Shown here: piece by piece, positions 24,475-33,252 of the stretch
Position numbering within the stretch: the stretch's first letter is position 1
Layout of the letters: each line of letters starts with the position of its first letter
Source of the DNA: URNF01 sp045594105
GTDB taxonomy: Bacteria > Bacillota > Clostridia > Oscillospirales > Acutalibacteraceae
NCBI GenBank assembly: GCA_045594105.1
Contig: JAZNXY010000015.1
Coordinates: 1-55,843, forward strand
Direction of reading: 5' to 3'
Length of the DNA stretch: 55,843 bases
Notes under the pieces: generated by a model
The model's database searches: none
What the model saw: only the letters and a program-made list of their open reading frames with translations
Told to the model about the DNA's origin: nothing
Program-made: the position numbers and the translations under genes

Positions 24475-25283
24475 AGGATATTACGTTGGGTCAGTATTTC
24501 CCCGCAAAGTCGTTGGTACACCGTTTAGATCCTCGCATGAAACTGATACTCACCGTTTTATGGATGTGTATGGTGTTTATTCCGAAAAATTGGTTTGGCA
24601 TACTGTTGACAGTGGCTTTTCTACTGTTGATTGTTGCACTGTGTAAACTGCCGATGCGTCTGGTTTTCGGCAGTTTGAAACCGATTTTACCCGTTATTTT
24701 GTTTACATCGGTTATTAACGTGTTCTATGTGACAGAAGGTGCATTGCTGTGGGAATGGAAGTTCCTGCATATTTACACAGGCGGTCTGGTGAATGCGGCA
24801 TTTATTGCTATTCGCATTTTTTGCCTGATTGCAGGCAGCTCATTGCTGACCTATACAACCTTGCCGACGGCACTGACCGACGGTCTGGAACGGTTGTTGT
24901 CGCCTTTGAAGGTGTTTCATCTGCAGGTGCATGAATTGGCGATGATGATGACCATTGCACTGCGGTTTATCCCCACCTTGATAGAGGAAACCGATAAAAT
25001 TATGTCTGCACAAAAGGCGAGAGGTGCCGATCTGGAAAGCGGCAACCTGATGCAGCGTGTGCGGGCAATGATTCCGATTTTGATTCCTTTACTCGCTTCC
25101 TCTTTCCGTCGTGCGTATGAATTAGCGACGGCAATGGAATGCCGTTGTTACCACGGTGGAGAAGGACGCACACGTATGAAGGAGATGCACCTTGCGGTGC
25201 GTGACTATTTGGCATTGACCGCTTGTGCGGCTTGCCTTGCAGGGTTGATTTTACTCAACCTGTGGATACCTGCTGTTATTTGA
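24468..25283 (+). CDS. ecfT: ECF transporter transmembrane protein EcfT
   Basis: A 271-aa membrane subunit with about five helices that joins the ATPases to S components. The coupling-helix motif is present as AQKARGADLESGN and AMECRCYHGGEGRT (Ala-Arg-Gly type motifs). It starts with HRLDPRMKL, typical of EcfT. GTG start (24468), overlapping ecfA2 by seven bases. Confidence 0.95.
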   Translation: MLKDITLGQYFPAKSLVHRLDPRMKLILTVLWMCMVFIPKNWFGILLTVAFLLLIVALCKLPMRLVFGSLKPILPVILFTSVINVFYVTEGALLWEWKFLHIYTGGLVNAAFIAIRIFCLIAGSSLLTYTTLPTALTDGLERLLSPLKVFHLQVHELAMMMTIALRFIPTLIEETDKIMSAQKARGADLESGNLMQRVRAMIPILIPLLASSFRRAYELATAMECRCYHGGEGRTRMKEMHLAVRDYLALTACAACLAGLILLNLWIPAVI

Positions 25284-25301
25284 TAAAAAGGAGGTGCCGT
25301 T

Positions 25302-26048
25302 GTGAAACGGTTGTTACTGACCTTGCGATATGACGGCACCGCCTATCACGGTTGGCAGGTGCAACCCAATGCCGTCACGGTGCAGGAAACCTTGCAAAAC
25401 GCCATACAGGCGGTGACAGGCATTCGTTCGGGTGTGATTGGCTGCAGCCGCACCGATACGGGGGTACACGCAGCTATGTTTTGCTGCACCTTTGATACCG
25501 ACAGCACGATTCCTGCCGAGCGGATGGCTTTGGCACTCAATATGCATCTGCCCGAGGATATTGCTGTGTATGACTGTAAAGAGGTAGCGGCGGATTTTCA
25601 TCCACGCTATGCCGCAAGCGGAAAACGGTATACCTATCGTGTGAACAACACCCATTACCGTAATCCGTTTGATGAACGGTATACGGTGCGGTATACTCCG
25701 CATCTGGATGAAGTGCTGCTCAACACGTATGCACAGGATTTTGTGGGCACACACGACTTTTCGGCATTTTGTGCCGCAAACGCCGACACAGTAGACAATG
25801 TACGGACGGTTTCTCGGTTTTGTGTAACACGGGAAGGCGATACCGTGTTGTTTACGGTAGAGGCAGACGGATTTTTGTATAATATGGTGCGCATTATGGT
25901 GGGCACTTTGTTGGATATGGGTGCGGAACGGTTACCTGCGGATGCCATTCAAAAGGCATTGGATAGCGGTGACCGTAGCTTTGCAGGTGCAACAGCACCT
26001 GCAAAGGGCTTGCGCCTTGAAAAAGTATTCTACGGGGAGGGACGGTAA
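25302..26048 (+). CDS. truA: tRNA pseudouridine(38-40) synthase TruA
   Basis: A 248-aa enzyme modifying the anticodon stem of many tRNAs. The catalytic Asp lies in CSRTDTGVHA; GTAYHGWQVQP near the start and FLYNMVRIMVGT near the end are family signatures. GTG start with AAGGAGG upstream. Its place after ecfT is common in Bacillota. Confidence 0.96.
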   Translation: MKRLLLTLRYDGTAYHGWQVQPNAVTVQETLQNAIQAVTGIRSGVIGCSRTDTGVHAAMFCCTFDTDSTIPAERMALALNMHLPEDIAVYDCKEVAADFHPRYAASGKRYTYRVNNTHYRNPFDERYTVRYTPHLDEVLLNTYAQDFVGTHDFSAFCAANADTVDNVRTVSRFCVTREGDTVLFTVEADGFLYNMVRIMVGTLLDMGAERLPADAIQKALDSGDRSFAGATAPAKGLRLEKVFYGEGR

Positions 26049-26050
26049 CG

Positions 26051-27217
26051 TTGGCAAAGCACTCACGACGTGAAGAGGACGAAAGAAGTAAAAAACGTCG
26101 GCAAAAACGTCGAAAACGTTTTGTAATGCGTTGGATGGCTGTGCTGGTTGTTGCGGCTTTGGTGGCGACTGCGGTTCGTTACTGGGATAAGCTTTCTCCC
26201 GCAACTCTGATAGAAAATGTCAGTGGATTTCTGTCCGGGAACAGTGAGAACGGCTTCCCGATAGATGTGTCCGGCAATCGCATATACCAAATGGAAACAG
26301 CGGATAATTGTATAGCTCTGCTCAGTGACACGCACGTAGCACTGTATAACAGCGGCGGTAACGAGACGATGCGCCGTACTCATGCGTTTGCGGAGCCGTT
26401 ACTGCGTTCGGCGGGCAAATACCTGCTGATTGCGGAACGTGGCGGTAAGCGTCTGCAGCTGGAAACACGTGCAAAGACGGTTATTACGCATACCACCAAA
26501 TACGATATTATCACAGCGGCGGTACATACCAACGGTGATGTTGCGGTGGTTACCGCTGCGGAACAGGGCTATAATGCACGGCTTACCGTCTATCGAAAAG
26601 ACGGAACGCTGTTATATGAACGCCTGTGCAGTACGTTGCTGACAGACGTTGCGTTTTCGCCTAACGGAAAAAACCTGGCGGTGACGGCAATCAGTGCGGA
26701 GCAGGGTGCTATCCGCTCGGCAGTGGAGGTGCTGTCTCTGCAATCTTCCGACAGTGCTCCCGTGCATGTGTACGGAGAAAATGATGTGTTGCTTTCTCGG
26801 GTTGCATATTTGTCAGGTTCTCTGATCACGGCGGTGGGAGATACGGCTGTGTGGATGTATCATCCGCAAAAAGATACGTGTGACATATATACGGTAACCG
26901 ACGGAGAGATGAAGGGATTTGCTATCGGTGATAATTCGGTGGCCTTGGTAACACAGCCCTACGGTTCTTCGGGAGATGGTAATTTTGTGTATGTCAAAGC
27001 AAACGGTACTGCCGCACATATTACGGCGGTAGAAGGTATGTGTCGTGATGTCGCTGCATATAAGAATACATATGCGGTGTTAACGGAGAAAAACGTGTAT
27101 CGTTTGGGTGCAAAGGGTATTACAGCTACCGCAGAAGTGCCGTCGGACGGAAAAATGGTGAATCGTATCGGGGACACGGTAGCGGTACTCGGTTTACAGA
27201 ATATAACAGCATACTGA
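26051..27217 (+). CDS. DUF5711-type membrane-anchored beta-propeller protein
   Basis: A 388-aa protein. A strongly basic N terminus (RREEDERSKKRRQKRRKR) precedes one membrane helix (residues about 26-43). The remaining 340 residues are repeated beta-strand blades resembling a propeller (VAFSPNGKNLAVTAI is a WD-like blade). Clostridial proteins with this layout belong to DUF5711, of unknown function. The start is TTG with GGGAGG upstream. It lies between truA and cvpA, in tight linkage. Confidence 0.7.
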   Translation: MAKHSRREEDERSKKRRQKRRKRFVMRWMAVLVVAALVATAVRYWDKLSPATLIENVSGFLSGNSENGFPIDVSGNRIYQMETADNCIALLSDTHVALYNSGGNETMRRTHAFAEPLLRSAGKYLLIAERGGKRLQLETRAKTVITHTTKYDIITAAVHTNGDVAVVTAAEQGYNARLTVYRKDGTLLYERLCSTLLTDVAFSPNGKNLAVTAISAEQGAIRSAVEVLSLQSSDSAPVHVYGENDVLLSRVAYLSGSLITAVGDTAVWMYHPQKDTCDIYTVTDGEMKGFAIGDNSVALVTQPYGSSGDGNFVYVKANGTAAHITAVEGMCRDVAAYKNTYAVLTEKNVYRLGAKGITATAEVPSDGKMVNRIGDTVAVLGLQNITAY

Positions 27218-27232
27218 CAGGAGGTTTTTTGT

Positions 27233-27988
27233 ATGAGTTGGATTTTAGATGTAGTGGTGGTCGTTGTTTTTGCACTGACCGTTCTTGCAGGGTTCAGAAA
27301 AGGTTTTCTTGACAGCATCATCGGTTTCGTGGGCTTGCTTGCCGCTTTGGTGGTGGCATTTATTGCCAGCGGTATCGTGGCGGACGGTGTGTATGCCGGG
27401 TTTATCGAAAAGCCGGTACAACAGGCAATTGTAGAAAAAATTGATGAGGCGGCAGCTGATACAGGTGCTTCTTTACAAACCAATCTTCAGAACGCAGAGG
27501 AGGCACTGCCTAAGTTTGTGCAATCTCTGATGGAGAAAAATGAAGTTTCTTTGGTCTCCTTGGCAGATAAAGCAGAAACAGGCATACAAAACACCGGAGA
27601 ACAGATTGCTGAGGCAGTTACCGAAAAAGTTGTTCGCCCTGCAATGACCCTGCTGATTCGTTGTATTGCCTTTGTGGTTTTGTTTATTGCGTTGATGTTT
27701 GTTTGCAAAGTGCTTGGTAGAATTATCGGCAAAATCGTAAAACATAGTCCCTTCAGAGGCCCCGATAAATTGTTGGGCGGTGTACTTGGCGCTGTCAAAG
27801 GGTTTTTGTGGGTTTTATTGGCAGTTACCGTTATGCAGATGATTGCCGGCTTTGCTAAAGATGATGCGGTAATTTCCAAAAAATCCATAGAGGAAACCAC
27901 CGTTGTCAAGGCGATTGCGGAGATAAACCCGATATATTCTGACAACAATATTGTTATTACCGAGTTTAACAGCTTGTTTGATAAATAA
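27233..27988 (+). CDS. CvpA-family membrane protein
   Basis: A 251-aa protein. The N terminus shows the CvpA layout (ILDVVVVVVFALTVLAGFRK, then GFLDSIIGFVGLLAALVVAF). A central soluble helical insert (residues about 75-140) separates this from two more helices, with a GRIIGKIVKHSPFRGPDKLLG loop. CvpA proteins are linked to colicin V export in E. coli and to envelope maintenance elsewhere; the mechanism is unknown. ATG with AGGAGG upstream. Confidence 0.8.
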   Translation: MSWILDVVVVVVFALTVLAGFRKGFLDSIIGFVGLLAALVVAFIASGIVADGVYAGFIEKPVQQAIVEKIDEAAADTGASLQTNLQNAEEALPKFVQSLMEKNEVSLVSLADKAETGIQNTGEQIAEAVTEKVVRPAMTLLIRCIAFVVLFIALMFVCKVLGRIIGKIVKHSPFRGPDKLLGGVLGAVKGFLWVLLAVTVMQMIAGFAKDDAVISKKSIEETTVVKAIAEINPIYSDNNIVITEFNSLFDK

Positions 27989-28010
27989 TGTTCCTTGGAG
28001 GAAGTTGACG

Positions 28011-28613
28011 ATGCAGATACAGTGGAAGTGGACTGTGCCTAACGTGCTGTCTTTGGTACGTATCGGCATACTGCCTGTGTTTATTTTTCTGTATATTCGC
28101 AGTTGTAATGTGGATAGTGTGGTGCTGATGTATACGGCTTTTGGATTGTTGATTTTGTCAGGCCTTACAGATTGCTTTGACGGTTGGATCGCACGACGCT
28201 TTCATCAGGAAAGCGAAATAGGCAAACTGCTTGATCCTGTTGCAGATAAGCTGACACAGGTTGCAGTTTTGCTTGCCTTAACCACACAGTATCGAGAATT
28301 TTTGCCTTTATTGCTGCTTTGCACGGTAAAAGAGCTGCTGCAGGGTCTGGGTGGTCTCATTGTGTTGGGAAAAGGTATGGAAATGCGTTCTTCAAAATGG
28401 TACGGAAAGATGTCTACGGTGGTGTTTTATATTGCTGTGGCCGCTATTGTTCTGTGGAAGGATATGCCGCATTGGTTGGTACTGACGTTGGTTGCGTTGG
28501 TGGCTGTATTGATGCTGTTTGCATTTTTACGGTATCTGCAACTATTTTTGAACATCCGTAAGGAGGATGTGCCGTCGGGGACGGCGGAAGTGGAAGGGAG
28601 TAACGGTAAATGA
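28011..28613 (+). CDS. CDP-alcohol phosphatidyltransferase, PgsA-like
   Basis: A 200-aa membrane enzyme with about six helices. The full family signature is present as TDCFDGWIARRF and GKLLDPVADKL, giving D-x2-DG-x2-AR-x8-G-x3-D-x3-D. The PNVLSLVRIGILP start fits phosphatidylglycerophosphate synthase or cardiolipin synthase of this fold. It most likely makes phosphatidylglycerophosphate (inference). ATG at 28011 with GGAGGAAG upstream. Its stop overlaps the clpE start. Confidence 0.9.
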   Translation: MQIQWKWTVPNVLSLVRIGILPVFIFLYIRSCNVDSVVLMYTAFGLLILSGLTDCFDGWIARRFHQESEIGKLLDPVADKLTQVAVLLALTTQYREFLPLLLLCTVKELLQGLGGLIVLGKGMEMRSSKWYGKMSTVVFYIAVAAIVLWKDMPHWLVLTLVALVAVLMLFAFLRYLQLFLNIRKEDVPSGTAEVEGSNGK

Positions 28614-30886
28614 CCTTGTGTACACGCTGTAATAAGCGGCCGGCGGTGGTGTTTGTCACTCGTATGGAGGGTGAGAAAACCATAAACGAAGGGTATTGTC
28701 TTACCTGCGCCAAAGAGATGAATTTGAAACCTGTGACCGATATGCTGGATAAATTCGGTGTGGACGATGACGATTTGGAGCAGATGGAAAGTCAGATGAG
28801 CGAAATGATGGGCGGCGATCTTGTTGACGCTGATGATGGGGATGAAAACTTCAGCCCCGGTGGTGCGCCCGCATTTCCTTTCCTGCAAAATCTGTTTGGC
28901 CAGATAGGTGGTCCCGCCCCCGAAAACCAGCAGGATAAAAAGCCCAAGTCGGAAAAGGATAAGAAAGATAAAAAGCGGCGCCATCTGAATCAATTCTGCA
29001 ATGATTTGACCAAAAAGGCACGTGACGGACAAATCGACCCTGTTATCGGCAGAGAAGATGAAATCTACCGTGTGGTACAGATTCTATCCCGTCGCACCAA
29101 AAACAATCCTTGTCTTATCGGTGAGCCCGGTGTCGGTAAAACCGCAATTGCGGAAGGATTGGCACAGCGGATTGCGGATAAACAGGTGCCGTTGCGTCTG
29201 CAGGATAAGGAAGTGTTCCTGCTGGATATGACCGCCTTGGTGGCAGGCACCCAATTCCGTGGTCAGTTCGAAAGCCGCATCAAAGGGTTAATTGATGAAG
29301 TCAAGGCGGAAGGGAATATTATTCTCTTTATCGATGAAGTGCATACGTTGGTAGGCACGGGCGATTCCGAAGGCAGTATGTCTGCTGCGAATATTCTGAA
29401 ACCTGCCCTTTCCCGTGGAGAAATCCAAGTGGTTGGTGCTACCACTTTCAATGAATATCGCAAACACATTGAAAAAGATGCGGCACTCGAACGTCGTTTC
29501 CAGCCCGTGACGGTGGAAGAACCGTCGATGGAAGAAACGGTTGAAATCCTCAAGGGATTACGCGGCAAATACGAGCTGTATCACGGGGTAGTGCTGTCCG
29601 AAGGCATTTTGCGTCGTGCGGTTTCTTTGTCCGAACGGTATATTACCGACAGATTTTTGCCGGATAAAGCTATTGACTTGATTGACGAGGCCTCTGCAGC
29701 GGCATCGCTTGCCAATACCCATGCGATAGAGTATGCGGGCCTTATTAAAGAACGCGACCGTCTGCGTGAAGAAGAAAAGACACAGGTAGAATCGGATAAC
29801 GTCGATTATGAATTGCTGGCTAACACCCGTGCCGAAATCCTGAAAGCCGAAGAAGCGGCAAATGCGTTGGAAGCGATGGCTTTGCATGCCCCCGTGACCG
29901 AGGCACATCTGGCACGTGTTATTGAATTGTGGACAGGCATTCCTGCCTCTAAGATTCAGGAGAGTGAGCTTGGACGTTTGGCAGCTTTGGAAGACCGTCT
30001 GCGTGAAAAGGTTATTGGGCAGGATGAGGCAGTTAAATTGGTGGCGGCGGCGGTACGTCGCAGCCGTGTACAGATAAGCCCTGTTCACCGTCCCGCATCC
30101 TTCATTTTTGTGGGGTCTACGGGCGTGGGTAAAACGGAATTGGTAAAGGTGTTGGCAAAGGAACTGTTTGACACACCTGAAACGCTTATCCGTTTGGATA
30201 TGTCCGAGTTTATGGAGAAACACGCAGTATCCCGTATTATCGGTGCACCGCCCGGATATGTGGGGTACGATGAAGCGGGTCAGTTGACAGAAAAGGTACG
30301 CAGAAAACCGTATTCGGTGATTTTGTTTGACGAAATCGAAAAGGCACATCCCGATGTTCTCAATATTTTGCTGCAGATTTTGGATGAGGGCAAGGTGACC
30401 GATGCACACGGCAGAGTGGTCAATTTTGCAAACACCGTGATTGTGATGACCTCTAACGCAGGCAGTCATGTTGCCGAAAATCTGATGGGCTTTGGCAAGG
30501 ATCAGAAGGAAGCATCCAAAGACCGTGCTATGAAAGCACTGCGTGATTTCCTGCGTCCTGAGTTTATCGGCAGGGTAGACGAGGTAGTGTTCTTTGCACC
30601 GCTTAGTGAAGAGAACTTTGTAAAAATTGCGGATTTGATGCTGCGTGCTCTTGTAACGCCTTTAGAGGATAAGGGTATCGCTTTCAACTGGACACCTGAA
30701 GCGGCTGCCTATCTTGCACATAAAGCACATGGTGGCAAGCGAGGCGCACGTGATTTGAGAAATGTGATTCGTCGTGAAGTGGAAGATGCGATTGCGACCA
30801 TTTTGGTCGATGCAAATGCCGCTATGCCGTCTGCCATTACAGTAGAAGTGGATGCGGAGGGTATGTTGCAGGTGAAATCTGTATAA
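28610..30886 (+). CDS. clpE: ClpE-type AAA+ unfoldase
   Basis: A 758-aa Hsp100 ATPase. The N terminus carries the ClpE zinc ribbon (CTRCNKRPA and YCLTCAKE). An acidic and charged linker follows (residues about 50-125) in place of the Clp N domain. AAA-1 has Walker A GEPGVGKTA and Walker B LFIDEVHTL. A short middle region is followed by AAA-2, with Walker A GSTGVGKTE, Walker B LFDEIEKAHPD and the C-terminal domain. It unfolds substrates for ClpP in stress. ClpE is often under CtsR control; no clear CtsR site was looked for successfully here. Confidence 0.93.
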   Translation: MTLCTRCNKRPAVVFVTRMEGEKTINEGYCLTCAKEMNLKPVTDMLDKFGVDDDDLEQMESQMSEMMGGDLVDADDGDENFSPGGAPAFPFLQNLFGQIGGPAPENQQDKKPKSEKDKKDKKRRHLNQFCNDLTKKARDGQIDPVIGREDEIYRVVQILSRRTKNNPCLIGEPGVGKTAIAEGLAQRIADKQVPLRLQDKEVFLLDMTALVAGTQFRGQFESRIKGLIDEVKAEGNIILFIDEVHTLVGTGDSEGSMSAANILKPALSRGEIQVVGATTFNEYRKHIEKDAALERRFQPVTVEEPSMEETVEILKGLRGKYELYHGVVLSEGILRRAVSLSERYITDRFLPDKAIDLIDEASAAASLANTHAIEYAGLIKERDRLREEEKTQVESDNVDYELLANTRAEILKAEEAANALEAMALHAPVTEAHLARVIELWTGIPASKIQESELGRLAALEDRLREKVIGQDEAVKLVAAAVRRSRVQISPVHRPASFIFVGSTGVGKTELVKVLAKELFDTPETLIRLDMSEFMEKHAVSRIIGAPPGYVGYDEAGQLTEKVRRKPYSVILFDEIEKAHPDVLNILLQILDEGKVTDAHGRVVNFANTVIVMTSNAGSHVAENLMGFGKDQKEASKDRAMKALRDFLRPEFIGRVDEVVFFAPLSEENFVKIADLMLRALVTPLEDKGIAFNWTPEAAAYLAHKAHGGKRGARDLRNVIRREVEDAIATILVDANAAMPSAITVEVDAEGMLQVKSV

Positions 30887-30911
30887 ACTGCGAAAAATAC
30901 CTCGAATTATC

Positions 30912-30940
30912 TTGCTTTTTGTAACATTACACTATATAAT
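30912..30940 (+). promoter_or_regulatory. fba promoter with palindrome over the -10 box
   Basis: TTGCTT (30912-30917), 17 bases, TATAAT (30935-30940). The palindrome ACACTA-TATAA-TAGTGT (30929-30945) covers the -10 box and could bind a repressor. Confidence 0.75.
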
Positions 30941-30978
30941 AGTGTGGTAAATATATTTACGAATCGGAGGAAAAAACA

Positions 30979-31842
30979 ATGTTAGTATCTGCAAAAGAAA
31001 TGCTCACAAAAGCGAAGGCCGGTCACTATGCTGTCGGTCAGTTCAACATCAACAACCTCGAATGGACCAAAGCCATTCTTTTGACTGCACAGGAATTGAA
31101 TGCGCCTGTCATTCTCGGTGTATCCGAAGGTGCGGGCAAATATATGTGTGGCTATAAAACCATCGTTGGTATGGTAAACGGCATGCTGGAAGAGCTCGGC
31201 ATCACCGTTCCTGTAGCGCTGCATCTTGACCACGGCAGCTACGAAGGTGCACTTGCTTGCGTAGCAGCGGGCTTCTCTTCCATTATGTTCGACGGTTCTC
31301 ACTATCCGATCGACGAAAATATCGCTAAAACCAAAGAACTCGTAAAACTTGCCGAAGAAAAAGGTCTTTCCTTGGAAGCGGAAGTTGGCTCTATCGGCGG
31401 CGAAGAAGACGGTGTTGTGGGTATGGGCGAATGTGCTGATCCCGACGAATGCAAAATGGTTGCTGACCTTGGCGTAACCATGCTCGCAGCAGGCATCGGT
31501 AACATCCACGGTAAATATCCCGAAAACTGGGCAGGCCTCAGCTTTGAGACCTTGGCGGCTATTCAGGAGAAAACCGGCGAAATGCCTCTCGTTCTGCATG
31601 GTGGCACCGGCATTCCTGCGGAAATGATTAAGAAAGCGATCGATCTCGGCGTTTCCAAAATCAACGTGAACACCGAATGCCAGCTCGCTTTTGCAGCGGC
31701 TACCCGTGAGTATGTTGAAGCGGGCAAAGACTTGCAGGGCAAGGGCTTTGACCCGAGGAAACTGTTGGCTCCCGGTGTGGAAGCGATCAAAGCGACCGTT
31801 AAGGAGAAAATGGAACTGTTCGGTTGCGTAGGCAAAGCGTAA
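30979..31842 (+). CDS. fba: class II fructose-bisphosphate aldolase
   Basis: A 287-aa zinc-dependent glycolytic enzyme. LHLDHGSYEGA holds the catalytic Asp and a zinc His; EAEVGSIGGEEDG, the zinc-binding GNIHGKYP and LHGGTGIP and the phosphate-binding NVNTECQLAF are all present. Codon use is noticeably more biased than in neighbours (many AAA, GGC, CTC codons), as expected for a highly expressed gene. A GGAGG site precedes the ATG. It has its own promoter and terminator. Confidence 0.97.
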   Translation: MLVSAKEMLTKAKAGHYAVGQFNINNLEWTKAILLTAQELNAPVILGVSEGAGKYMCGYKTIVGMVNGMLEELGITVPVALHLDHGSYEGALACVAAGFSSIMFDGSHYPIDENIAKTKELVKLAEEKGLSLEAEVGSIGGEEDGVVGMGECADPDECKMVADLGVTMLAAGIGNIHGKYPENWAGLSFETLAAIQEKTGEMPLVLHGGTGIPAEMIKKAIDLGVSKINVNTECQLAFAAATREYVEAGKDLQGKGFDPRKLLAPGVEAIKATVKEKMELFGCVGKA

Positions 31843-31852
31843 GAAAATGTCA

Positions 31853-31892
31853 AAAAGCGGTGATTTCTTAAGGGAAATCACCGCTTTTCTTT
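31853..31892 (+). terminator. fba terminator
   Basis: A stem of about 15 bp, AAAAAGCGGTGATTTC with GAAATCACCGCTTTTC, around TTAAGG, ending in CTTTT. Confidence 0.85.
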
Positions 31893-31910
31893 TGAATTTG
31901 TGATTTTTCG

Positions 31911-31939
31911 TTGCTAAAAGTTATCTTTTATGCTATGAT
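31911..31939 (+). promoter_or_regulatory. promoter of the FMN-binding protein gene
   Basis: TTGCTA (31911-31916), 17 bases, TATGAT (31934-31939), 38 bases before the ATG. Confidence 0.65.
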
Positions 31940-31976
31940 AATTTGAAAGCAAGCTTTGTTAGGAGGCATAAACAGC

Positions 31977-32558
31977 ATGGCGAAACACGCAGAACAAGTA
32001 AGCAAGGGCCGCCTTATTTTAATGGCGGTAGCAGCCATTGCATTGGTAGGTATTATTATTGTGACGGCGGTGGCAATTGTTGGTAACCGCAAGCCGGATA
32101 TTCGCTCGGCGGCGGCATTTATTGAGTCCATTCACAGCTTTCAGGATCTGGATGTGGCGGAAGATGCCAAACCGGTAACCGCTGTGCAGAAATGTTTGGA
32201 TGTTACGGGAGATACACTGGCGTATGCGGTAACCGCATACGGTGAAGGTTTTGCCGACAGGATTTCTGTGCGTTGTTTCTTTGAATTAGACAAAAAGACA
32301 CTGATAGGCATTGAGGTACTGGAACATGCTGAAACCAAAGGTATAGGCGATAAGGTTGCCGCTTCTATGTATACACAGCGTTTTGAGTTTAAGAAAATGC
32401 CGATATGGTTTAATGATTGTAGTGTTCCTGAGGAAGAATTGCCTAAACAGAAAGGTACACGTGTGGACACTATCAGCGAAGCGACTGTTTCCTGCAGGGC
32501 GGTTGTGGACGCAGTGAATGCAGCGTATGCATATTATGCAGATACACGGTTAAAGTGA
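31977..32558 (+). CDS. membrane-anchored FMN-binding (RnfG/NqrC-like) protein
   Basis: A 193-aa protein. One membrane helix (residues about 14-38) is followed by a single extracytoplasmic FMN-binding domain. GIEVLEHAETKGIGDKV is the RnfG-type substrate loop. The covalent-flavin motif appears as DTISEATVSC, close to the known D-x-x-S-G-A-T, with Glu in place of Gly. If modified by ApbE, the Thr would carry FMN by a phosphoester bond. No rnf genes are near, so it is an orphan. Its redox partner is unknown. Confidence 0.8.
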   Translation: MAKHAEQVSKGRLILMAVAAIALVGIIIVTAVAIVGNRKPDIRSAAAFIESIHSFQDLDVAEDAKPVTAVQKCLDVTGDTLAYAVTAYGEGFADRISVRCFFELDKKTLIGIEVLEHAETKGIGDKVAASMYTQRFEFKKMPIWFNDCSVPEEELPKQKGTRVDTISEATVSCRAVVDAVNAAYAYYADTRLK

Positions 32559-32566
32559 GGAATGGT

Positions 32567-33208
32567 ATGCGGTATCCATATGTATTTTTCGATTTAGACG
32601 GCACATTGACCGATCCTGCACTTGGTATAACCAATGCAGTGATGTATGCTCTGAAGCATTTTGGAATAGAAGTTACTGACCGCCGTGTGCTGTATCCGTT
32701 TATCGGGCCGCCGCTGAAAGAATCTTTTGAAAAGTTCTACCAGATGACATCCGAGCAGGCGGAGGAAGCTTTGCGTGTATATCGTGTGTATTTCAGCGAC
32801 AAAGGGTTGTATGAAAATACGGTCTATGACGGCATTCCCGCACTGTTGCAGGCGCTGTGTGAAAGCGGTTGTAAGGTGGTGCTTGCCACCTCGAAACCTG
32901 CCGTATTCGCAGAACGCATTTTAGAGCACTTTGATTTGAAACGGTATTTCACATTTGTATCGGGCAGTGAACTGAATGGTGCAAGAGTAGAAAAGGCGGA
33001 TGTGATCCGCTATGCACTGGATGCGTTAAAAATTACCGATATGACACAGGTGGTAATGGTAGGTGACCGTTGCTTTGACGTAGAAGGTGCGACACAAAAC
33101 GGCATTTTAGTTATCGGTGTCACTTACGGCTATGGAGATGCCATGGAATTGAAGGATGCCGCAAAAATCGTGGACACGGTACAGGAATTAAAGGAACAGT
33201 TATTATAA
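32567..33208 (+). CDS. HAD hydrolase, phosphoglycolate phosphatase-like
   Basis: A 213-aa HAD subfamily IA enzyme. Motif I FFDLDGTLTDP, motif II LATSK, motif III Lys near EKADVIRYAL, motif IV VGDRCFDVEG. The cap and PFIGPPLKESFEKFY region match PgcP/Gph-type phosphatases and 5'-nucleotidase-like proteins. The exact substrate is not assignable. The ATG at 32567 (GAGG 8 bases upstream) is preferred over a GTG overlapping the previous stop. Confidence 0.88.
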   Translation: MRYPYVFFDLDGTLTDPALGITNAVMYALKHFGIEVTDRRVLYPFIGPPLKESFEKFYQMTSEQAEEALRVYRVYFSDKGLYENTVYDGIPALLQALCESGCKVVLATSKPAVFAERILEHFDLKRYFTFVSGSELNGARVEKADVIRYALDALKITDMTQVVMVGDRCFDVEGATQNGILVIGVTYGYGDAMELKDAAKIVDTVQELKEQLL

Positions 33209-33217
33209 ATAGGTATT

Positions 33218-33252
33218 AAAAAAGGATTGAACGCAGTGTTCAATCCTTTTTT
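33218..33252. terminator. bidirectional terminator
   Basis: AAAAAAGGATTGAAC and GTTCAATCCTTTTTT form a 15-bp stem around GCAGT, between convergent genes. Confidence 0.9.
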
